A stretch of DNA of 64,000 nt from Amia ocellicauda (Eukaryota; Chordata; Actinopteri; Amiiformes; Amiidae): contig NC_089864.1 of assembly GCF_036373705.1 (NCBI RefSeq), positions 4,245,001 through 4,309,000 of the forward strand, written 5' to 3'. Position 1 is the first letter of the stretch. Each line of letters begins with the position of its first letter. Positions 48,905 to 61,200 of this stretch are shown in pieces. The notes below the pieces were generated by a model that saw nothing but the letters and a program-made list of their open reading frames with translations, did no database searches and was not told the origin of the DNA. Both the position numbers and the translations under genes were made by a program.

Positions 48905-49532
48905 GTCCCAATGTATATATATATATATATACATTGGGACTATGTATGTTATTGGGAGGGACAGCAATTTTGCTTCCATGTTTCACTAAAGTCATAGTTT
49001 TTATATGTATAATAATTGCATTAATAGCTGTATATCAGACTATATTCATACCAATAAAAGTCTCAGTTCAATCCTCTGCAAATAGACTATGATGGGTCTG
49101 TTAATACATTTTACCCATTGTCAACAACATTTAGATGTGATTGAGAAACAATTAACACCATGGACAATTCAGAAAAGTAAAAAAGTAAATTTCAATACAA
49201 TTTCTTTTTAAACCACATAGACAGCTTTTCAAACCCTCTAGTTAGCTGTTAGTCAGTTCTCGGTTCTTTTAGATGCCTTTGGGCAGAGAGATGATTGACA
49301 CCACATTCACTTGATTAGACAAAACATCTAGATGATCAAATGTGCTTGTAGGATCATTATTATTTTTATTTATGTGTTTTACTGAACAGAATGCTTTACA
49401 GTCAGCTCATATCCACAGGATATTCTTCTCTATAGTCCTGAGTGTCTCCTTGGCTGGGACTGATGCCGGAGGTAAGGCTTCAGAGATTGGTCTCTCTTAA
49501 GAAAGCTGACGTGTTGGCTATGTTGCTTTATC

Positions 49533-49566
<34 letters not shown>
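47529..49566. other. Intergenic with AT microsatellites
   Basis: (AT)n at about 48855-48898 and a palindrome at 48900-48945. An open frame at 48031-48453 has no known motif. (CT)n at 49536-49566 leads into the V relic. Confidence 0.5.
48900..48945. repeat. 46-bp perfect palindrome with (AT) centre
   Basis: Arms ACATAGTCCCAATGT and ACATTGGGACTATGT enclose (AT)8, so the whole stretch is self-complementary. It sits right after a 40-bp (AT)n run. Cruciform-prone; it may come from microsatellite expansion or a small inverted duplication. Confidence 0.85.
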
Positions 49567-49569
<3 letters not shown>

Positions 49570-50171
49570 CTCCTCAGCTTCTGTCTCAGTGTCAGTGAGA
49601 GTCTGGGACTCTGTCACTCTGCCCTGTGATGGATCAGCCTGCAGAGCCTCTCTGATGGGAAAACATATGAGTGTTTCTGTGAGGGAGAGGGGGTTCTGCA
49701 ATATATTTTTCTCACTGTCGCAGGTAAGTTTCATATTTTTATTCCCCCATCTCAGGAAAATCTTACACAGTGCTGGTCACTGTGACAGGTAGGACAGGGG
49801 TCGGCTCTACTGGAGATCAGGGCTGTGATGAGAGACAGGACTCGGGCTGATGGTCTCCTGTTTCATCCTCTCAGCTCACAGAGACGCCCTCACCCTGCCG
49901 TCTGGAGCCTCGCTGTCTCTCCCGCTCTACTCTCCTGGGCCGGTGGAGGTGCTGTTTGCTGCTGCAGGAGAGGGGGCCTCTGTCTCAGTGTGCGCTGTGG
50001 AGAGGGGCGCAGCGAGCCGCCCTGGCCCCGGGTACGAGCACAGAGTGTCAGTGCAGAGCGGCTCTCTGACCCTGCGCTCATTCACAGCAGCTGACCAGGG
50101 AAACTACACACTGAGGGAGTCAGGGAACAACTGCACCATCAGCTCCGTCTCTGTGTCTGTCTCTGTGGGAG
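49567..50171 (+). pseudogene. Family-2 Ig receptor pseudogene (short V, D2 remnant, intact D3 exon)
   Basis: Bases 49567-49660 follow a CTCTCAG acceptor and encode SSASVSVSVRVWDSVTLPCD. A large deletion then joins the frame to a VSVRERG stretch, losing most of V. Bases 49753-49787 keep only the last codons of D2 (SYTVL-VTVT), with the donor. D3 at 49875-50171 is complete and open (VEVLFAAAGE, SVCAVERG, DQGNYTLRES), again without the F-strand Cys. No leader or TM exon is found. The D3 exon could still be spliced, but the locus cannot make a full receptor. Confidence 0.83.
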
Positions 50172-51219
50172 GTGAGAAGGACTTTGTGTTTTAGTGCTGC
50201 TGTAATAATGTTTCATTCTTTCAGGCTAATGAATCTAAACCTGATTTGATAATTAATTGTCAATATATCAAAACAACAGGGCTTGTTCAGTCTGAGAAAT
50301 AAGGCTCTCAAATATGTTTAGGTTTTTTAGATACATTTTGAAACATTGATCCAGACTTGCAAGTAAAGAAACTCAAAACGCCATTCTTGGTCAGTTAATT
50401 GTGATGTTTCAATAAAAATGGCATTTAGTTATATATAATTAATGAGGTGTGTGACTGCATGAATGTCTCACTGCTTATGATATTGATAAGTCTTTCAGTG
50501 ATGACTTGGTGGGTCAGCTTGGTTGATTTCTCAGCCCCTTCTCTCTTCTGGACCAGAGTCTGCACTGTCCACCGGTGCAGTGCTGTGATTGTAATGAATT
50601 AATACACATAGCTCTTTACTATAAATACAGCAGTAAGGTAAACTAAAGTAAATATTCAATTTGGCACTAAGAAACATAGTAAGATTTGATCAATAACATT
50701 ACTGATGAAAAGGAGGAAGAGAACTCCTCATGAACAGATAGAAGGGATAGAAAAACTGCTGCCATCGCCCCTCAGTCCCTGACATGTCTGAATTGAATGA
50801 CTCTCCAGCTCTACCTTCATAGGCTATCAGGGCTTCTGCTGTGGATAATCATCATTTTATATATTTACTAAGTGTTTATTTAAATTGTGTTTTATACCTC
50901 GACAAACAACCTTTCTAAGGAAATGGTCAATATACTGGAGACAACAAAGAGCAGGAACTCTGTGATACTGCTGGGCAAAAATACACGTCCTCTAAATGCA
51001 AAGAACAGATATTAAACACAAGCCCCAATGCTCTTCAATGGAAGAGGTACAGGGGGTGCAAAGAGCTGCCATTCATGTCTGCTGTGCAGTCAAGGACAAT
51101 CGTCAGTTGTGTTGATGAGGAGTGCGCTGTAATGCAGGCTGGAGTTCACTGGACTTGACAGACTGACTATCTTTATTGGGCCACTATGTGGAGCCAGATG
51201 TTACTAAAATATACCTATC
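50172..51219. other. Intergenic, nothing recognised
   Basis: No TM exon matching gene A (WVWSVSVSVLG type) is present and no repeat family was identified. Confidence 0.4.
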
Positions 51220-54159
51220 AGAGTCTAAGGATTCTCAGGGTGGGATCTCCAGATGTTCCACATGAACACTTTGTGAAGAGCAACACATGAGCCCCTGACC
51301 TCAGGACCATCTGACACCTGTGTCTGGTGTCACTGAGCAGTCAGGAAAATGTACACTTATCTGTTAAATAAATATAAATAATATGTACCCTGCAGCAGAG
51401 GTCAGGGCTCTGGAGAGGTGGGTGACACACTGCTGCTGTGCCTTGGAGCAAGACACTGCACCTGGATATCTACAGTAAAAGACAGCTGTATAAATAGGTT
51501 ATTTAGGTTAATAGGTTAATGGTGTCTGACAAGAAAAATAATAAAATAATGACTTGAAGATTTAAAGAGAACAGATTTCACAAAGTCACAAAATCAGTGT
51601 GTTTAGATACAAGTGCAATGTGTTGTTTGTCAATAAAGACGTGACTGGCCAGTCTGACCTCCCTTTCAGTGATGCCTGTAGGTTTACTTTTTAAAGGGAG
51701 GGAGGTGGAGATGCTCTGAATTCATATTGATGGTTCACCACTGATTAAAATACCTGGGTGTCTATTACTGCAAACTGTGTTCATGAAAGCAAATGTGTAT
51801 AAATAAAATACCATCACAAATCTGGCTAATCTTTGTGGTAATGTGAAAAAAGCAGGTAATTTTTTATTTTTGTTTTATCAATAAAGCATTAATACAGACA
51901 CATCTCTCCTATATTCAAGCTCCATGTATTCCTAATACTGCAACTTCATTGAATACTTCTGCCTCCCTAGGTGCTCGTATTTGCAGACCAGTAGACGACC
52001 CACACACAGAAAACCACACTGAACATCCTGCACATCAACACAGCAAACAGCTCACACACAAAGTCAATCCAGCCACAACACAGACATATGAACACATAGA
52101 TGTATGAACATACACACACACGCGCACACAAGAAACTTGCTGCTGTGTCCAGTGAACTGAAGGGTGTCCAGCCCTTCTCCACAGGTGTCTTCAGTCAGAC
52201 TTTGATCCTCTACCCCGATTATCACACTGAGTGGATCAGTTGGGAAGAAAACAGCCGGAGACCCTGCTGTGCTGTGCTGTGCTGTACTGTTGATCTCTTG
52301 GACTCTGCATTATTACAGGATCCACTAGATGGTGCTGCAGTTGTAGTTTTAATATCATCTGTCACCTCTGCTGTACTGTATCTCTCCAGTACCAGGGCTG
52401 GAGTCCCCTTCAGTCACCTACAGCACAGGACAGACCTGAGTCCTGCCAGACAGTGTCACACTGAGTCACCCTGGACTGTCTCTGTGGGAGTGTGGCCCCT
52501 GGGGACAGACTGCACTGCTCCACACTGCTGATTAGAGACGACAGTAAAAGGGGCACTAGGGAGTCCACTGCAAATCTCTCTCTCCCAAAATAATTTTCAT
52601 AATTAATCAAGTTGATCAATTATGAAAGGACATGCAGGCCCATCCAGCTCATTAACTCTTCTTTGAATCTGTACTGGTCAGCTAAGAATAAGGTTCTCTG
52701 TTCTGCATTTTTAGTATTAGTGTAGTGTAATGAGGCAGTTGTGGCATTTCTTGTAGGTGGGGTCCTCAGGGAACTCCTGATCTAGTACATTTCCCTGCAG
52801 TTTCAAAGTCAATATTATTAATTATTTTTAATCTAAAAGGCGATTAGTATTTTTTCAGTGAATATCCAGTAAGCATCGTTTACACTGCTGTGCTGTAGAA
52901 ATATGAACACTTGGAAAATTACTCCCTTAATGAGTTAACAGATCAGAATCTAGGTGAGCAATTTATATTAGGATGTTTTATTCTGCTGCATAAAATTGCA
53001 TGTTTGCTTTACTTTTGTCAGTCAATCAAGTGTGATCTGGATCCATGCTGTTCCACAATTAAACTGCATTGAACCTGAACTGGGATTACGCCTGAACTAT
53101 TGATAACCCTACACGCTGTTCTGCACAAACACCAAAACTGTTGCACTGTGGTGTGAGTGCTTGGCATTCATATGACATTCCTTTTTCCTCAAAACATACC
53201 TATAAATAGTAAAACCAGAGTAATATAATTTTACAGTGGTCTCTTAATTTTTCCAGAGCTGTGTTTTGAGTAGAATTCCAGCTACTTAATGTAATTTAAA
53301 ATACATCTGCATACATTTAACAGTTTGAATCAACTATCTGAGATGTAGAACCCTAATAATCTGTATTCATCTGAAAGAATATCATCATGATTATCATAAT
53401 CATAATAATACATTCACAGATATAACAAATAAAACAGATGTTCCACAGTCTACAAGATATTGCATAGTGGGAGATTATATACTTACACGAAGTGTATCAT
53501 AATGTTAATTAGTACGTGCTTAACTGAATTATTTTATAAAGGAAAATTAGACTAACTAGATTGCAGGTTTTAGAATTAATCTTATTGATTGTTTAAGGCT
53601 AGAACAAAACAAAAATAAAACAACTCAACAGTTTATTACAGCTACATTTATTTATGTATTTTGTGTCTATTCTTCAGTGTATTAAAGTGTAGGCCTATCA
53701 GACGCAGCCGCAGGAATGTAACACAATCTAGAAAGGTTTACTAAAAAGGTTGAATTTTTTTGGTGTTTTTAAGTGAAATTACTGACACCGTTGACATATA
53801 ATTCCGCATTTGGTTTTAAGATATTTACAGCACGATTATCACAAAAGTCACGATAAGCAGCTGATCACAACAGAATATTGACGTTGAATCAAGTTCATGT
53901 CTACTTCTTTTTCTTTTTAAAATGTTGTACTGTTAACAATTATTATGTAACACTGTAAACATGTAAACCGATTAAGAAAAAATCAATTGTATTATAAATA
54001 TTGTTAAACAATCTGTGAAGATGCTGTTAAGGATGATAGGTATCTGACTGAAGCGACAGTAATATTGATTGTGTTCACTGTTCAGTAAAATGTTATCCGG
54101 CAGTCGCAGTACTCACAGAGGAAGAGGAGCAGAGCCGCCCTGCTGTCCAGCCCGTCCAT
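51220..54159 (-). pseudogene. NITR relic 2: intact leader, receptor exons deleted
   Basis: Minus-strand 54159-54117 is a 43-nt leader exon encoding the same MDGLDSRAALLLFL start as N2, with donor GTGAGT and the conserved upstream block. Downstream on the minus strand, 53160-52860 matches the N3 intron before the last exon (58735-58497, for example CCTGAACTGGGATTACGCCT). Bases 52215-52300 match N3 3' flank at 58070-58150, and 51220-51790 match relic 1. V, TM and both cytoplasmic exons are missing, as is the 43-bp minisatellite. TCTCTTAATTTTTCCAGAGC near 53249 is a Tc1-type terminus remnant. Confidence 0.75.
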
Positions 54160-56211
54160 CTCAGCAGACACTGACTGCACTGGAGAGACTGGGGCTCTAG
54201 GGCGGATGAGCAGCTTCCGCACTGGGGGGTGAGAGATATTGTGGTTGGGGGTGAAGCATGCCTCTACCGTACTGTTAATTTAATTTAGTGTGAAGCAGCT
54301 TCATTAATCAATGATTTAGACCCAATGATTGGTTGAGAAATTTGTACACCAGAGGTGGTACCATTCTAAAAGGAACCTGCGTTGTCATTACGGCAGCTGC
54401 TTGATGAAGCGCTCGCCCTGTCTGTGAAGGGTAGTCCTTGTTGCTGCGAGTTTAACGCTATGGTCTCATTGTTTTAAAGTGTAGAGTTGCTGTTGCTGAA
54501 ACGCCCCCCCTATAGGCTCCTGTCCCTGGTCCCTGTTTGCCATCTCCCCAGTCTGCGTGTCGGTACAGCGGCGCAGTCACAGAATGACTGAGAACTGTAA
54601 CCCAAAGAGACACATCCTGTTGGTGTGTGCATTGGAGGGAATGACGTTTGCAACACTTTAGTTGTCTTTTGTCTTTTTTACTTAGGGGATCACAATCCAA
54701 CAGAACTATTAAAGCCAATTGCAGTGCTCTTTAGCACCCCTGCCTGGAGAGTGGTGGTACTGCAGACACAAGCTGCATTCAGAATTGGCTAAAGAGCCAG
54801 AGCGTCTACACAAGAGTCAGTGGGTTCGGGCGGTGGCTCATGGTTCATGGGGTGTTTCAGAGCCTAAATATGTATCCCCTGTATTTGACAGTTTATTTTA
54901 ATGGTTTTAACACTGTCCCACCGAGGATTTGAACCCACACTCGTCCAGTCATGAGTCCAGAGCCCTAACCAATACTACACTAATTACACACAGGGGCTAA
55001 TGTCACAAACCTGGGAGGATATACAGTTACTCAGCTTTTAATTTGACCGTTGATATAGTCCTTCCTTGACCAGCACTTTTAGAAGCTTATTTATAACAAA
55101 TACTACAAATCAACTGGAGATACAACTCCCGGATTAACCATATGGGCAATTGGGCAACTGCCCAGGGGCACCAAGACTTTAGGTTGACACCAACTTAATC
55201 ACCAATACAAAATTCAAATTCTGTAAATTTACGTAAGCATTATTTCTTTAAGACTTGAATCACGCATCTGCGCCGAGTGACACGTTACAACGCGATTGCG
55301 CGAAAATTTGAATCTTGGGCAGGGCGCCAATATAGGTAATGGATAAGTGGCAGTGCCAAACGAAAAATAAAAAAAGATAAATAAAGAATACAGTTAGCAA
55401 ATTTACAAACAAATCCTCAAAAATGTGGTTTCTTTACTCGTTCTAACACCGAGGCCGAGTACGAGCAGCCGGGGGGATGCACTGAAATCAAAATCGCTAG
55501 CAGCACTAACGATGGCACAAATATGAGCTCTGCTAAACAATCCAGTAGCAACAGTGATGATGACGCCTCTGAGCAGAGAAGCAGCAGTGCAACCAGAGGA
55601 GACAGTGCCAGTAAACCAATGGCTAGACTCGAGCTCCACCCAGGTGGGGTATGAAGGCGAGCATCAGTACATTGTTCCTGCTGACCCGGCTTTATGGGGG
55701 CCCATTACAGAGGCTATACAACGTGGGCCTGCAGCCTATCAGAACCGGGCTGCCAAATATCCAGCATCTGTACGAGACTCGGGAATCGGGGGAAGAACAC
55801 GTTTAATAAAACAATTCAGTCAGAATAATAAGAAATGTAATGTTTTAAATATACAATTTTGATTGACAAAATGAAATTATAATTTTAAAATTGAAACTAA
55901 AACCGCCAGTAGGTGGCATTTTTTATTGTGTGCTGGGGGGTGGTTTTATTTTATTAGTTTTATTATTTTGCAGTCAGCATTTGTGTAGGAGTATATTACC
56001 AATTTTGGGATATCAGAGCTGACAGATCACGTCTACTGCCTGTCATGTATTCTCCACCGAATCCCCCATTGACTAATTAGTCTACTGTTAGACTAATATA
56101 TTAGTAAATATACGCGTTTGTATGTATTAAAAAATGTAAACCACAGTAAACATTATTGACATTTAAATATACTATAAATACTGTATTAAAAGTGAGGTTT
56201 ATTTTTAGTAA

Positions 56212-56270
<59 letters not shown>

Positions 56271-56719
56271 ATAAACACCATAGTCACTTCAGCAGTAACT
56301 GAAGTAACAGTAACTCAGGCGCGTTTGACTTTGAATGTGAATTTACATAACCAAAGCTCAGCCTCCTCATCCAATCAGAAAGCCGGGCTGGCCCATTGAT
56401 CTTATTAGCAGGGCTGGCTCCTGCACATATCAGCCAAATGCTCGTTATGAGAAAACCATATATATTTTTTCAACTTTTCGGCCCACCAAACTACAAAATA
56501 GTAATAGTAATCATTTGCCAGAATTGCCAGATGGCCAGACCGCCTCTGTCTTATACAATAGGCTCCTGTACTTAATGCCGCTATATAATCCATCCAATTT
56601 TTTGTTGCCTTTCAGTTGTTGTTGTTGTTGTTTCATCACATATATTCATCACTTTGAACAGTTTCTCAGGGCTGAATTTCTAGGTGCACCTGCATTAACA
56701 CTTTGTGAAAATCAGACAT
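54160..56719. other. Intergenic with transposon-derived fragments
   Basis: Bases 55554-55800 are open and encode VPADPALWGPITEAIQRGP, which resembles the DP..W......LV..GP segment of TTF/ZMYM-type zinc-finger transposases (hAT-related); short and probably dead. GGGCAACTGCCCAGGGGCAC near 55148 is a repeat-like piece. (AT)n lies at 56213-56268. No gene. Confidence 0.4.
54905..54990 (-). mobile_element. tRNA-derived SINE head
   Basis: On the minus strand TATTGGTTAGGGCTCTGGAC matches an A-box region and GTGTGGGTTCAAATCCTCGG a B-box, spaced as in tRNA-derived SINEs. The 5' leader is degraded. Confidence 0.6.
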
Positions 56720-56960
56720 ATCTGCCCACATGATCAGCTGCAGTGTCAGTATCTGCAGTGAGGAGAGTGAGCGCCTCACACCTGGGCTCTGAGCAGCTCA
56801 CACCTGTAGCAGCAGGGCTGTGTGTGTCAGAGCCATGGTTGAGGCTCACAGACAGGCGCTCTGCTCTCTCCTCGGAAGGTGTGAAGCTGCAGGTGCTGCG
56901 GAGACAGAATGGACATCAGCAGAGCAAACAGCTGCACACAGAGCCGGAGAGAGGAGTCGG
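56720..56960. repeat. Inverted segmental copy of 31620-31860
   Basis: See the partner at 31620-31860. This copy adds an 18-bp insertion around GAATGGACATCAGCAGAG. It lies in the 3' flank of N3. Confidence 0.7.
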
Positions 56961-57479
56961 GGGAGCGTCTCTGGACTGAAACAATGGGCTTCAATTGACA
57001 ACATAATAATTAACATTTTCCAGTCAATAAAAAGATCATTGATTCCGTAAATATTTGCTTGTTTTCTCTTTAAAAAGCTGAAAGGATTGCTAAGAATGTT
57101 CGGGTCACACATTTTAAAACTATTTTTATTTAATTACTTTAAGGCTATATGCACACACATAAACCAATGCATTATCTCATCAGTGGTATTTTATTCTCTA
57201 AACAGATTTTAATTGAAGAACCGATTAACTATAAAAAAAACATATGTTCCAAGCATTTGAGAAAAAGTTATAATGTTCTGAATATTACATTTGAGGAAAT
57301 AAGTGATGTATATATACTTTTTTATTGTTTTAATTATTCTTTTCAGAAATCGTTTCATTCAGACACAACTCTCCCCAATGGATGAACTACCACAACATTG
57401 GCACCACTGGACACTGAATAAACCCACAAAGGTCTAATATAGCAAAGCTGAATATAGTGGATGATTCTGGAGACCTCCG

Positions 57480-58010
57480 TGACCACAAGGACTGTGGACG
57501 TTTGACACCTTTAGATAGCTGCACGCCCCCAGAACCACAACGTACATCCTGCCAGTGAATACTGACGCACAATAGATCAAACACAAACACATTCTGAAAC
57601 CACATTAGACTATGGTCAGGAAAGTGGGACAGACGCCCACAGCAGTGTGCTCACTGAAATACAGAGCTGCTGCACATGCACGCTGCTCCAGGAATACATC
57701 GATATGTATACAGTATGTATTAGAACTGTCTTTCTCTAGTCTGTCATATTAATCCCTATTCCTGTGGCCAATCAGACCAATATCACACATTTAATGAGGT
57801 GCCAGGGTGTGTGAATTAGTGATGGAATTATTAACTAGACTGTCACTGTAGGAAGGGACAATATAAAACATAATAAATAGTGGGTACATGTTCCACAGCC
57901 ATTGAAATCCACACCAACAGAGAACACTGTGGTGAAAAGTTATTTTGGAGATTGTATTTTATGTATTCACCATAAATCAGTTTATACACACATAGACATA
58001 CACATAAATG
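57480..58010. repeat. Segmental duplicate of 22140-22740
   Basis: Long same-orientation match with relic 1, for example CATCCTGCCAGTGAA, TATTAGAACTGTCT and AGACTGTCACTGTAGGAA. It represents the 3' flank of minus-strand NITR units. Confidence 0.75.
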
Positions 58011-58230
58011 GTCAGGGAGCCCCAGTGCCTCAGACTCCACTGCTGTCTTGAGTCAGAGGCTGGAGACACTGATTATCACACTGACTGGATCAGTTGTGTT
58101 ATTAACAGCTGGGCTGGGAAGAAAACAACTGGAGACCCTGCTGTACTGTGCTGTGGCTCCCCAGTCACACATAGGACAGTACAGTATAATCACCCTGTAC
58201 AGGATCTGCGTCTCGTTGCCACTGCACAGT

Positions 58231-61200
58231 CTATACACAGCCCTCACCAGGACAAGGGTTCAATGATTTTATTACATAATAAAGTTCAGAGGTACAGAGG
58301 TCTTTCTTCAGGGTGGTGTAGTTCATCTCTCTGTCTGCCTCCTATGAGAACAAAGACAGGTGTTAGTGATTGTGAATTATACATGGTTCAGTACATCATT
58401 GACAGTCATCTGTCACTCCTCTGCTTTTCCAAAATCAGTATAATTCATTTATTCATATAATGAGATATTTTCTTGTTTTTCTTTGAAAGAGAAGATCCTG
58501 TAAGCATCATTCACGGTACAGTGCTGTAGAAATACAGTATAACCCCCATTCGCAAATCCTTAATCAGGACCTTGCTTTGCTCTGCAGGACTATGTTGCCT
58601 ATGCTGTGAGTGTTGCCCAGTGCAGCCCTGCACACACTGCACTGTCCCTGAACTGGGATTACACCTAAGCTATTGTTAACCCTACACACTCTGTTCTGCA
58701 CAAACAACAAAACTGTGTTGCACTGTAGTGTGAGTCATAAGAGACTGTGGTGTTCATCACAGAGACAAACTAACTGTGTGCTCCTCTCTCCACAGTGTGT
58801 TGAGCAGCTCCCCTGTGTGCTCCTCTCTCTACAGGACTGTACACAATACCTGCGCTGCTCCTTCACTCCTGCTCTGCCCTGGGCTCCTCTGCACCCCAAC
58901 ACACTGAATACCACCTGGACACAGAGACACAGAGACACAAACACAAAGTTAAGGGGTCATGCCCACTGAAGTCAGGACAGCAGAGTTCCTGACCACCTTC
59001 CAGTTATTACTCAAGAGACATATTTTCACATCAGACATGCATGTAGTAGCTCTGAGAGAGGACAGTCTCACCTCTCCTGCTCCAGAGGCAGCAGAGACAG
59101 CCGGAGAGCAGGAGGCAGCCTGCAGACACACAGCCCAGCAGCGCCCAGCTCAGCACACAGGGGGCAGGGGGAGAGGGAGAGGAAGAGAGAGAGGAGGAGG
59201 GAGAGGGAGATGGAGAGAGAGAGGAGGAGGAGGAAGAATTGAAGAGAGAGGCTGTTGGTGAGGATGAATGTATAGTGGAAGAGTTCTGATCACCTGTAAA
59301 CATCAGGGTCAAACAAGTACAAACATCAGCAATTAATGTTTCAAGGTAGAGAAAAATAATCACAGTAAGTAGGCCTACTATGCATTTTTTAAACTGTTTT
59401 ACTTATTAGCAATCAGGCCCGTTTCAAGGAAGAGATACAATGAGCAAGTACTATACAAATTGGTCTCATTAGGAGCTTAGTAGCAATGCAAAGGATTTCA
59501 AGTTTGGTAAGGATATACATTAATGTAGGCTAATTCATCATTTGAGATGGATAAATAAAATAACAATGGGCAGTTGAAATACAAAACATGAACATTTAAG
59601 ATATTAACATATAGGATACACAATTTATACGTAGAATTCAGCGTTGATACACACCATTGATTCACATCCCTCACCTCCATATACAAGCCTGGTCGCATTT
59701 CCAAATACCAGCCGTGTACCATCTATTTCCATGCAGTAGTACAGCGCCAGGTCTGTGTCAGTGATGCTCTGGATCTTCAGGCTGATGGAGCTGCTGCTGT
59801 TGTTCCACAGCACAGAGAAGCGCTGATCGTCTGTCTCATCTGCAATAGCTTCATTGTGATTCCCAGCTCTTCTGCTGCCGGCGATCTTCTGAACCGGAGC
59901 CTCCTCGCCTCGCTGCACAAACCAGCGAGTTTTTTGACTGTGTTTGACACCGCAGTCCAGGGTGACGGTGTCCCCGGCTCTGACAGTCCGCCGCTCGGCC
60001 GCTTCACACAGACTCTCCCGCTGGACCAGAACTACAGCAGCGGGACACAGAGGAGCGGCTCAGGACAGACACCACTACAGCAGCGGGACACAGAGGAGCG
60101 GCTCAGGACAGACACCACTACAGCAGCGGGACACAGAGGAGCGGCTCAGGACAGACACCACTACAGCAGCGGGACACAGAGGAGCGGCTCAGGACAGACA
60201 CCACTACAGCAGCGGGACACAGAGGAGCGGCTCAGGACAGACACCACTACAGCAGCGGGACACAGAGGAGCGGCTCAGGACAGACACCACTACGTGTAAG
60301 GGGTTAGAATAATCCACTTACTTTAATTTATGGTATTTCAAATAAATAATAACAATAATGTCTAATCACTATTAACCTCGGAAGGAGTGCTGGGCGCAGT
60401 GAAGGGTTCGAGAAGATGCGCAGATGAGCGCGGGCTGTGAAATTGTTGCGAGCGCATACAAATATTTTGTTTATCAAGAAAATTTGAGTAAACGTGTGTT
60501 TTGTGTGTGTTTGCAGGCGTGGAACGAGTTTCTGCTCTTGTAAATAGTGATACTAAAAATAATTTTAAAAACTTTTCACAATACGTTTTTGAGTTAACAG
60601 ATATCCTGTGTTGGAAATAACCAGAGATTTTTGGAGGAATTTCGGTGAGAAGTCGTGGTCCAGGATGTGTGTTTTTGGAGGGGAGTTTGCGGGATCGGTC
60701 CACGGAGGCCGTCTTGTTCGCCACTGTTCTCTGTGGAAATTAATGGATCTATAACTTTATAGAGTAATGTGACTGACCCTGACTTTAAACACTGACATTG
60801 AGTTTTGTAACAAGCTTGCATTTAATGTCTGTATCATTTATCATTTTAAATGAATGTAAATAATTTAATTCACACAGTTAGGCGTATTCGTTTTTCTAAA
60901 TAAGAATTCTTGCAGTTGTTGGCAGCCCGAGGGACGAAGGGAACTGGCAATGAAGAAAGATACACCTCCCCGCCATTTATTGCAAATCCACAACATAATT
61001 TGATTTAACACAAGTCTGAATTGAAATAATGTTGCACTGTGTTGATGTAAACACTTTAGATGGAAAACGATGAGATAATTATCTTATGTCAGTAGCATAC
61101 ACGTACAATAATAGCCTCTATCAGAAGTAGGCTCTATGTAAGAGTGGCGTCATGGCAAAATGATTTGCTTCTTCATGTTTTATATCAAACATGAAACATT

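Noticed and set aside
55554-55862. Active hAT-type transposase gene
   Set aside because: Only a short stretch resembles the family. No catalytic region or inverted ends were found.
58008-58460. 150-codon plus-strand open frame
   Set aside because: It overlaps the N3 last exon on the opposite strand and has no motif.
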